From Neonectria sp. B-13 (lineage: Eukaryota; Ascomycota; Sordariomycetes; Hypocreales; Nectriaceae), in the NCBI GenBank assembly GCA_002682825.1, contig NOKP01000002.1, forward strand, positions 3,413,378 to 3,477,377: DNA of 64,000 bases, read 5' to 3'. Below are positions 54,837 through 64,000 of this stretch, piece by piece. The translations under genes were made by a program, and so were the position numbers. Every line of letters begins with the position of its first letter. The first letter of the stretch is position 1. The notes under the pieces are model-generated. The model saw only the letters and a list, made by a program, of their open reading frames with translations, was not told where the DNA came from and did not search any database.

Positions 54837-56066
54837 TTATGCAATTTTGAGATTTTCGAGCCGGGCCTGCAGCTTCTTCAATAACTCCGGGTCTGGTTCT
54901 GGCTCTACCTTGCGAGGCAGAACGCGGGGCGATGCATCCGTCTTTTCCAGGTCACATTTCTTGCACTTTGTACCGTTATCGGCGCCAGGTGGGAATATGG
55001 TCTTGCAGCTCTTACACTCGTAGTGAGGTATGCTGCTAGGACCGAACTCGTCTCCAGGATATCCAAAGGGATACTTGTCTTTCTTGGGTCTGTGAAGCTA
55101 GTTAGAACGAGGGCTCGGTAAAGCAGGGATATAAAATAAGGATAGACGTACGGGTCTCGGGGGCAGTCCGTGCAGCGAACGTGTCCGCACTTCTCGCATG
55201 TCTTGTTGCCGGAAATAAAGAGCGTCTGGCAGTCGTGGCAAGTCCTTCTGACACGTTGACGAGGCTTCTTGTGAACTAGGTCCTGACCACCGGTCTTGCT
55301 GGGCCGGGTGAGGACAATCTTCTTGTCGCCGTAGGGGTAAGAGTAGTCGGGGATGATGGGGGCGTTCTCCTTGTTGGCCTTGATGATGGCGGCCCGCCTC
55401 TCGCGGCTGGCGATGATCTCGGCCTCGGTGCGCTTGGGAGGGTAACGGGTGCATTTGGTGCAACGGGCGTGCTGGCAGTTGGGGCATTCCTTGGCGGAGG
55501 AGAAGGTAGCGCTGCACTTGTGGCAGGTTCGTCGGACGCGCATGCGGATGGGTTTATCCATACGAAGGACAGTGTCGTCGGGGGATCCGGACTGCAACTC
55601 AGAGAGCTTGATTTCGAGGCCGTAACGCTCGCCCAGTTTCTTGGCGCGCTCCTCAAAAAGCTGGCTGCGGGTGAGCTTAGAGACACCCTCCATGGTCTCA
55701 TACTTGGCGCGGGCTTCTTCGGCCTTGGACGGAGGCGGAGGCTCACTAATTAGAGATGTGTTAGTCACCCACAAGTGATATTGGGTTTAGGGACCAAAAG
55801 TCAAACCGCCACCCTCGTCAATGAATGGACAATGAACAGCGACGGGAACGGTGGGCAGGATGACATGTTGCAAGTAAAGAAACATACCTCTTCACAACTG
55901 GTTCGGACTTGGGAGCAGTCGTTCCCTTGGCGGCGATGGTCGACGTGCGCTTGGAACTCTCGCCACGCTTGAGGACGGTCCTGACACGGTCTATGACCTT
56001 GCTCAAGCGCTTCTTCTCCTTTTCCTCCTTGGGGACGGAAGCCCCTGGCTGTGCTGAAGAGCTCAT
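54837..56066 (-). CDS. Fungal protein with three related zinc-knuckle modules, 3 exons
   Basis: Exons 55888-56066, 55152-55745 and 54837-55089 join in frame to 341 residues. The N-terminus is basic and helical (KEKKRLSKVIDRVRTVLKR). After a charged helix (LFEERAKKLGERYGLE) come two very similar modules beginning RVRRTCHxC: C134, C137, C147, C150, C155, C158, and C229, C232, C243, C246, C251, C254. Each ends in a CTxC pair plus Arg/Pro. A third, shorter module has C283, C286, C300, C303. Between modules 1 and 2 is an Ala/Glu/Arg helix. The tail (PELLKKLQARLENLKIA) is helical. All cysteines pair as CxxC, so zinc binding is likely. I know such proteins only as conserved hypothetical proteins; a nucleic-acid or protein-binding adaptor is a guess. 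Confidence 0.85.
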
Positions 56067-57412
56067 GATAGCGACTTTGGATGGTGGGTTGTAATAGGAT
56101 GTTGATATCAATTGATGGTGAAATCAGGTAGATCCGGGAGGAACGAGGACTCGGGGGAAGTACACGAATCCAACGATGCAGGGTTTCTCCTCAGGAATGA
56201 CGGCTCGGATTTGGCGAGGCGTGGTTTTGAAAAAGGTTGTGACACTCGATGGTGGTCTTAGGGCGCGGACTGATGGTTGATATGTAGCGCTGGGTCGGGC
56301 TGTGTGGAAGCGGCGCTCAGCGGAGTAAGAAGGATCAAGGCAATGGCGACGGTCAATCGAGGCGCGTCGGTGATATATTGGCGTGGAGTGTAGTTTAGTT
56401 GACCCAAGGGTTCAGAGGTCTGCTCCCATGACGCAGTGTTTGTGAGGGATGGGATGGGACGGAGGTGGAGGCGGAGGTGGAGGTAGAAGAAGGGAGGAGA
56501 AGAAGAGAAGCGAGGGTGAGAGTGCGGGAGCGGGCGGGCAGGGTGGACTACTTACTGCTCACTACGACGTACTGACTTCCGTGGTGCAGGTCGTCCCGCG
56601 GTGCGCTATCTTGGTAGCTGGGCCGCCCATGCCAGTGGACTCTGGCACTAACTCTGCACTACGAATACTTGGTACGGGTCCTTACTGGAAGGATTGCAGG
56701 GCGTGGGCGGGCAGTGTGGGTGAGCCCAGCGCGGTGGTATTAGTGGAAACTGGAAACCAGTGGCCCGGCGCTACGACGAACAGAGGACGATGAGCGACGA
56801 GAGGCCAGGGCCAGAGAAGGCCAGTGCGCACCCAATGCCAACTCCCAGTCTCTCCCCCAGCGAACCGCCGTACGACGGTGGCCCAGAGAGACATCTAACT
56901 AGCCGTCTCCAGCAGGACCCCAGAGGGCGGCAAGGCCAAGCAAACTTGCGTGGGCTTGCACAGGCTAGCCCGGACTCTGGGGACGGGAAGGGTAAGGCGT
57001 CGGGTCGGGGGGTGTGGTGGGTGGTGGGTGGTGTGTTGAGTGGCCTGGTTGTTCTGGAGCGAACTCGTCTCGGGGTTGGCAAGCTGGCGGGCTTGCAGGT
57101 TTGTTTGTTAGTCAATGTGCTATGCCATGTGTATTCGTACGAATACCATGTTGACTTCCAACCTTCTCTTAGTTCCCCTGCCTCTGCTGCGGGATCTGGA
57201 TGGAGGCTTTCCGGGGGCGAGAAGGGGGGTGGGTGTGTCTGTCCACCATGACTGCGACGGCCCCTGTCAGCACCGCGGGAGGAGGGAACAAGTGGGTGAT
57301 GGTGTTCCATTCCATGCGATCCCGACGAGGCCGAGGGGCGGTGGACGCACGCCTTTGGCCTGTGGATGGGTGTGCTGAGGAGCGAGAACCGGGGAGGGAT
57401 AAGAGAGAGTGA

Positions 57413-57460
57413 CATGGCCCATGGCCCATGGCCCAGGAGCCACGAGCCATGGGCCATGGG
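57413..57460. repeat. CATGGCCC repeat with inverted copy (potential hairpin)
   Basis: CATGGCCCATGGCCCATGG at 57413-57431 is followed, after about 15 bases, by CCATGGGCCATGGG at 57447-57460. The arms are complementary over about 13 bases and each is itself rich in CCATGG palindromes. Confidence 0.85.
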
Positions 57461-57826
57461 TGACGAACGCTCCCGGGGCTACGGCGCCAGTTGTCAGCGG
57501 GAAGCCAGTTTGTGAGCGACCCAGCGACTTTGTTCCAGTCAGTGGAGCGGATGGAACATTGGCTGTTGTGGTGCGGGCTGGCCCCTGTCGACACCCTCAT
57601 CCTAGATCCGTCCTCTCCCTCAAACTGTCTGACTTGTCGACTTGCTTCCTCGCTTTCTCCTGGTGGGTTTCGGTGGGTTCGGGTGGGAATCGACGGGAGG
57701 TTCTGGGGTCGTGGATGGTGGATCATGGAGGGATGGTGGGCCTAGTGGTGTACCCGGTGTGGAGAGAGATGGAAGGCCGGGACGGGGATTGAGAGGAGGC
57801 CCGAAGGCCTGGGAGGGGGCACGGCC

Positions 57827-57863
57827 ATGGACCATTGATCGATCATCCATGGAACATGGGCCC
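57827..57863. repeat. Imperfect palindrome around GATCGATC
   Basis: GCCATGGACCATTGATCGATC continues into ATCCATGGAACATGGGC; the centre TGATCGATCA is a perfect palindrome flanked by CCATGG on both sides. Confidence 0.75.
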
Positions 57864-57984
57864 AGTCCCAAAGGGACGATGGACGGAAACACGGCGTCTG
57901 TCTCTTCACTGTGCTGGCATTGCCAGGGTAGCAGAGTGGGAAAAAAACATCATGACCACCGCTGTGCTTGTGTCGCGCTGTAAC

Positions 57985-58014
57985 GTCTCTGATGGTCTCT
58001 GATGGTCTCTGATG
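57985..58014. repeat. 10-bp tandem repeat, 3 copies
   Basis: GTCTCTGATG is repeated three times exactly. Noncoding. Confidence 0.9.
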
Positions 58015-60100
58015 GGCATGTCTCGGGTGCTTCATTCCCTATCCTGCTGCAAATGTCTTGGATTACTCGCTCGGAATCCCTGGATTCATGCGGGCGGCCG
58101 CAAATACGGCCAGAACTGGCGCCGACACGGCGCTTCCGACCCGCGGGCCTTTGCCGGTGTTCCAACAGTCTGGTCCCCGGTGTCTCGCAGCTTGCGTCTA
58201 GAACCCGGACCTCTTGGAGCCTCGGCGGCAAAAGAAAAGCGGCATTGTGATCGGTGAGAAAATAAAATCGAATTCCATCGGGGCTTCCATGGCTTGCTTA
58301 GCTTTCGCCTGCCCGGAGGATCGCCTCCTTCCTTGTGTTACGTCGTCTGTTGAACGCGGCCGTTCGTGCATCCTGTAAGTGATGGGTGGCCTCTCCCACG
58401 TCGGTCTTAGGGCCCTCTCGTGCACTGGAAGTACACCGCGCACTGGGCACTGTCTACCGGTCGTCGCCATTATCACCGATTTCCTTCCCCCTTCCCCCCA
58501 TGCTTGCATTCAGCCTGGCAACCTGGCTCCCAATCCCGCATCCCACATCCTGGCAATCAAGCATCCCTCGCCTCCGTTATGCCTGGCGAGTTGGAACTTC
58601 CCGCGAAACCCACTGACATCGGTGGAGCCTCGGCATGTACACCCAACGGGGATGAGTCGGATAATCCCCAGGACCCAAAAGGATTGGGGTTTTCCATCAA
58701 GGGGACGGGATTTCCGACCTAGTAATTGCTTAGATCACCCGCTTGTTTGCTCTCTTAATTAGTTTCCAGCCTCGGCATTCGCACGGGATCAACACGCGAG
58801 CTTATCAAATGAGTCTGTCCTCCATCTCGCGACCTGGCTTGCGCCCACTGCCCTCGAACTGGAAGGCGTCTCTCCTCAAGGGTTCATCGGCTCAGGCCCC
58901 CGTTAGTGGGTGGTACGAAGGGACACAGCACCAATTGTCCGAAGCCCCGGTCGCTTCATCCCCGCACGCCTCCAAAAGCAAAGCGACCGATCCATGGTTT
59001 GGCCAACCGCAAATGTCGCTTGCCTGCCCAGGTGCCAGTGTCGACCCGTGTCGGGGGAACTGGCTGCGCCTCTTCTGTCGTGTCCGAGCACCCCCTGTCG
59101 GCTCCTGGTCTCTCCCGACAGCATGGGCCAGTGGGCAGACCATGCCGTCCTTTTGGCTAGTAACCTTCATCAGACAGAAACCAAACCCTAGCAGATTCAT
59201 CCCTTGATCTACACCCCTCCCATTAGTTCCATCAGTCCACCTAGCCCACCGCTCAAAGCCTCAAACTGCAAAATCACCAATCAAATGGCCCGGAGTTCCA
59301 AACGTCTCCCGAGTGGCAACGAGACATGACACTCAAAACATACCACGCCTCCTCACTGGCTAGGCGGACGTCATTGGATCTTGCTCAGCCATTTGAGATG
59401 CTCGCTTCTTATTTTGTTAGTACATACCAATGGCACAAAGTGTGAGAGCCAACACCAAGCTTCATTTGGCTTGTGGTGCTGCTCACCCCAATCAGGTATG
59501 TTTTTTTTTTTTACCTCCCGTAAACCTCTAATCTCGGGTGTCTAGGTGCCCGGAAGTCTTATTAGGGATTAGAGTTATAGGGCGACGCTCCGAGGAACCA
59601 AATCGCTCATCACGATATTGGCAATCATCGACGATGACGAGAATCATCATAATAGCACCATTGTTGTCACCACACATACCAGGGTCGACATCTAAATATG
59701 CAACATGGAGGTCCTGTGCCAGCTTCATGCCGTGTGCCGAAGTATGGGGGCTGCAACCACAACGGGGACATGTGTCCCGGATTCCACCATTTTCCCAACC
59801 CTTGGCTCTGACGAGGGTGGCTTCGAGTTACCTCGTCCCTGGTACAGTGCTGTGATCTTACGGCCGAGTTTGTTTGACCAGGGTTCCGTCTGCGGCTTCT
59901 TTCTCCTGGGCATGCTCCCTCGTCAAGGATTGACGTTGCGTCCGCGGCGATGGTTGGAAAGAAAAAGCAACGAAGAACCCTGATCTCTGGTTCGTATCTG
60001 GACCTGACACCGTCCATCTCGGATTCTGCACCGATACTCTGCCAAAGCATTCTAGAGTGAGGTCCAAGCTACAAGACAAACGTGTCGCGGGTACCAGTTT

Positions 60101-60158
60101 GCGTTTGCGTTGGCGCTGGCGCTGGCGCTGGCGCTGGGTGCTGGCTCTGGCGCTGGTT
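60101..60158. repeat. GGCGCT hexamer microsatellite
   Basis: About five exact units of GCTGGC or GGCGCT, with degenerate units on both sides. Noncoding. Confidence 0.85.
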
Positions 60159-63100
60159 CTGCTCGTTCCGCACCGTGCCGTAAACCAATCCAGAGGTTCC
60201 CATTTAGCGAACAGAAACGAACCTAGGCAGAGCCTGATCTAGACTTCATCTCTAAAATGGCCCTTTCCGTGCCCAAAACGACTGGAAGCATGACCCGGCA
60301 GGTGATAGCCTAATGCAACATTCCAGAGACGGTTGGGTGGTGCAGGAATCGTACCGAGGGCGCTGTATGGAGTAGTAGGCATGGAGCACTTGGGACACGC
60401 CCCGTCCCGAGATGCGCCATGGTGTGGCATCGAGGGGCATCGAGAATGCGAGAATGCGTCACTCTCGCATACGAGTCCACGAGTTGGTTCGGCCGACGAT
60501 CACTACGCCTTCTATCGCCGCTTCCGTCGCCCGTTTGCCCCCCCCCGTCCGCCCCCGGGTTACCCTCTTCCACGACAACTTGAACACAGATGACAGTTGT
60601 CGACAGGCATGCGTTGAGAGATTGCGGTGCCATCTTCCTGCATGGCATGACTTGCGTCGCGCCTCCACTCCATCGCAGCGCCATGAGCTGATTCCGCGTC
60701 TCCCAAGGCTCGTCGGTCCTGCAGATACCCGCTGTCGCCGCCAGACGGGTTGAGCCCAACCTGGTGGATCGTTCCCGCTCATTGGGGGCCCCCCGTGGGT
60801 AATATCACCACTGGATGTCGGAGGATCGACACGGAAGGGCCACGGGCCCCCATTCCCACTTAATTGGATTCGTTGAGATCGCCACGAAAGCATTTCGACG
60901 CACAGAAGCCTTTCGAGCTAGCTACTCAAGCGACGCACAGTGAACCGCCCCAGCGGTACGAATTGTGTCATGGCGCCGAGGTGGGATGGTAGTGAGTTTA
61001 GGCGTCAAAGTCGATCACCCATAAACCGGCCCATCGGAGTTGCTGGAATTTCAGACAAATTGTTATAGGATAGTCATGCTTTGTTCGCGTCCGACGTCGC
61101 AATTGCGTAGCATTGTCGGGAATAACATACTCTGTACGGGCATCTCGACCGCCGTTGGACCGCATGCAAATCCCCGCCGACGCCGCAACATTCCAGCGAA
61201 ATGCAAACGGAAGCGGTTCTGCAGGGCAGGCAGGCAGGAAAGTGAGACCGAAACCCGGTGCGTTGGTTCCCAATGCCCCAATGTAGGGAGCGGGCCACGC
61301 AAGTCTGGTCTGCTAACAGCAGGCCACTAACGAACTTCACCGCTTTTCAGTGCCTGTGTGTCTCGAATCATCCTTGATTCAGGGTGCGCGGCGCTGTTAG
61401 GGGTTGATGCCCAGGTGCCCGGGGACGTAGCTAAGGTAGTTGTGGCACTTTTGATCGCATCGACAGAAGGAAACGACCGCATCAGTCACTTTTACCGGTG
61501 CAACTCGCTTCAACGTTCAATTACTTTGGCGAGCATGTCTGTACCCACACCCTCAGGCCTCTCGGCTTTTCGGCCTTGTGGTGGCTGGTAATGGCGTCCA
61601 TGTTTGCCTTCAAACGCCGGGTACACTCCACTGACCGACCTGGCACTCCGTGCTACGGGCCGTGGTTAGGCAAACTAGGGCATGCTCGAATCGAGATTGC
61701 CTGGCTCGGCCGGTGAAGAGATTTTAGAAGTCTTCGCTCCGGGTCTCTCGGTCAAACAAACGTTCGCCCCCGTTTCGATCTACCGTGTACAGTAGAAAAA
61801 CTATAATTCACATGGTAAGATCGACAACTTGCTCTGCCCGATTGTGTTCAATGACGTCTCGAGTGGGTGAACAGCCGGAAAGATAGGTTCAACGTCCCTG
61901 GCAACAGGTCCCGCTGCTTTTCCCTTTCGACAAGGGACCAGGATCTCTCCTCTCGGAGTCGAGCCTAAACGGGCAGGAACCCTTATTACAAGCATTGCGA
62001 ACCGCGGTACTGCGACTATTCCGGGGTTCACTTTAGACATGGGTTTTCTTCATTTGTCTTGCTGTCCGAGTCACTCACTACCTTGGCCAACGTTTCTGGG
62101 CCATCTGCTTGGCAAGGTTCCTTTCGTCGCAAACATCTTCCGCCACACCCGAATCAATGTCCAAAGGACAACGAGAAATCTTGCCGGCCAATCGCCACGA
62201 CTCCCCAATTTGTTGCACACGCAGTCCAAGAGCGCCATTACCAAGAGTGTTCGTACTTGCGTGCCTAGTGAGAGTCTTAGCTCTGCTTGCTGCAGACATA
62301 GGTACCGGGTCCAACGTGCAGTGTGACTTGTCACGCATCTGCAACCTCGTGCTTCCCCGGCCCTAGTGCGGACGGGTTGCCTCGATGATACGGCACCGAA
62401 CACTCGTAATGCAAGAGACGGCCACGCCTGTGGCCGCGATGGGCGGGGCCTCGTCCAACCCCCGAGAATCGCAGCAACTGACGGACGCATGAAGCATTTA
62501 ATGCGAAAGGAGGAGGAGGAGACACAAGAAGACACGATCGGCCGATGGTGGGCTCCTCTTCCCAGGTCCCAACAAGAAGTGGCGCCGCGGGCGGGACGGG
62601 AAGACCCGCGTATCCGCTGTGCCACCAGCTCCGGCCGCCATCTCGTCTCCCGCCGGGCCGGGATGCCCAGTTGAGTTGAAGGTCGAGAGTGCCAGGACTT
62701 AGCTGGACCAGGACCAGCAACCCTCGGACTTTGCTTGGACCAGATCTCCAGGAATCAACAGGTCCCCAGAGTCCAAAACTTGTTGTTGCGGGTGCAAACA
62801 GAAACCGAGGCCTCGAGGGATCCCGAGCTCCAGAGGGACGGGCACTGGGAGAGAGGCAACTCGGCCTCGCGCAAGGGTCTGTCTGCGGGTCTGCGTCTCC
62901 ACACTCAGCAGGTGACAGCAACTAATTGCCTAGACTACCTCAAGTATCGACACGGGAGTTAGATGAGGCCGGCAAAGAGGGTGCTCCTGCATATACTACT
63001 ACCTAGTGTGAGGTCTTTTCAGGTCAAAATGCCTGAGCAAACTGGCAACCTCGCTGCAGCATGATAATGGCATGCTCCCATGTGATTATAGGTGGCAAGA

Positions 63101-64000
63101 TAAGGGCACGCTTCCATATTCTGCATTCACGCACCGAGGACTGGAACGCTCTCGGAAACCCGTGTTGCGATGATGGCAACGTACAGCTCACATGCCGCAT
63201 TTGCTGTGCTCTCTGCATACAACGGCAGATACGAGGAGCATTGCCAGTTTCAGTCTCAGAAGAAGTGGTCCCTGGCCGAGTTTCCCAACACGTGGATTCC
63301 GGACTCGAGGCCTAGAAACTGAGGGACGGGAAGACGGGACCGGCAAGCCTAAATACGCACCCAAGCGGGTCGGCCTCCATAATCAGGCTTGCGATAGCAG
63401 CGAGGGGAGCATCGAGCTGGAGCTCTCGGTTCGCCGCTTCGTTAAGCTACTCCCTCTAGGTGGAAGTCTCTGATCAAAGCGGCCGAAAATTTTGTTTCAC
63501 GAATGAACCCCCTACGCCTGTGTCTGATGCGTTTGATTACAAGAAAGGGGCAGTCCCGTGCGGACTAGGCGAATGGCTTGTCATTTGGGTCTAGAGAGCC
63601 TGCAGGGAGAAGGGGCCCGCCTTAAAAGTCTTGAGAACATGAGACTTGGTTGATACATAATTGCTTATCTCATTAACGAAGAATTCACTGAGAGAGTTAA
63701 AGATGGTACCAATGGCAACACTGCGGGTAGGAGTTAGTTCTTGGATGTCCTGACATGGAGATAGGATGTTCAGTGGAGGTGTGTCTGTGAGGGCATCATG
63801 AGGAGAGTAATGTTTGTCTGTGACTGAACAAATCCCATAGAATGCCTTGTGACTTTGTCCTTAGACAACTCTGTCTTTTCACAGTCTAAATAGGGCAGTC
63901 CGACACGAAGACGAAGTCTAGATGGATGGCTTCGTAGAGGCAACCACACCATATGAGCGCAATTCAGGACTGAACACTTATACACCCTTGTGTGAATTAG

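Larger units (their letters stand above)
56067..64000. other. Long stretch without recognisable gene (7.9 kb)
   Basis: From the upstream side of the zinc-knuckle gene to the window end I find no supported gene on either strand. GC-rich composition produces many chance ORFs of 100-230 codons (for example 56771-57457 minus, 62071-62625 minus, 62331-62921 minus); they lack domains, are rich in Pro, Arg and Ser, and overlap one another. No mobile-element protein, rRNA or tRNA is visible. It carries inverted and tandem repeats (separate entries) and a T-run near 59507. Confidence 0.5.

Noticed and set aside
56771..57457. 228-codon minus-strand ORF over the CCATGG repeat area
   Set aside because: The protein is a translation of repeats (Gly/His/Pro/Trp-rich); another ORF overlaps it in a different frame.
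62071..62921. Overlapping 184- and 196-codon minus-strand ORFs
   Set aside because: GC-rich chance ORFs rich in Arg, Pro and Ser, mutually overlapping, no domain or splice pattern.
1..64000. CRISPR arrays, rRNA genes, intact transposons, biosynthetic clusters
   Set aside because: Looked for on both strands; no regular spacer-repeat array, rRNA signature, transposase or reverse-transcriptase motif, or synthase gene was seen.

Overview
The window is nuclear DNA of a filamentous ascomycete, most likely a Sordariomycete. The evidence is short GT-AG introns (45-86 bp in most genes, 202 bp in the first EF2 intron), pyrimidine-rich leaders, GC-rich coding sequence, and fungal-specific proteins: FlbE, an SreA-type GATA factor, a bZIP with a DUF3425-like C-terminus, Clr2 and a homeodomain/C2H2 regulator. 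I cannot name the species from the sequence alone. Seventeen protein genes and one intron-containing tRNA can be supported. Where a gene has introns, its exon limits are in its evidence text; each join keeps the reading frame.

Layout, left to right. 1-13 kb: the 3' end of csf1 (+), elongation factor 2 (+), an RBM26/27-like PWI-CCCH-RRM protein (+) and, converging on it, methylenetetrahydrofolate reductase (-). 15-25 kb, more accessory in character: a bZIP factor (-), a GPI-anchor-like surface protein (-), a small secreted cysteine-rich protein (+), tRNA-Ile(AAT) (+), a lineage-type gene with an in-frame TAG (+) and a Dal5-family MFS permease (-). 25-31 kb: a FlbE-like conidiation regulator (-) and a 1205-residue homeodomain/zinc-finger regulator (-). 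31-38 kb: a 7 kb stretch with no recognisable gene. 38-47 kb: SreA (-), the Bre2/Ash2 COMPASS subunit (+), a conserved single-span membrane protein (-) and the SMC5/6 subunit Nse1 (-). 48-56 kb: a seven-span membrane protein (+), the SHREC silencing subunit Clr2 (+) and a protein with three related zinc-knuckle modules (-). 56-64 kb: about 7.9 kb without a recognisable gene, carrying short tandem and inverted repeats.

There is no biosynthetic cluster, CRISPR array, rRNA or intact transposon. The genes mostly act independently; the themes are chromatin and transcription control (Bre2, Nse1, Clr2, SreA, bZIP, homeodomain protein, FlbE) and core metabolism or translation (EF2, MTHFR). The most unusual items are the homeodomain protein, which combines a Zn2Cys6-spaced cysteine set, a TALE homeodomain, two C2H2 fingers and five degenerate C-terminal repeats; the gene interrupted by one in-frame stop; the three-module zinc-knuckle protein; and the two long gene-free stretches.
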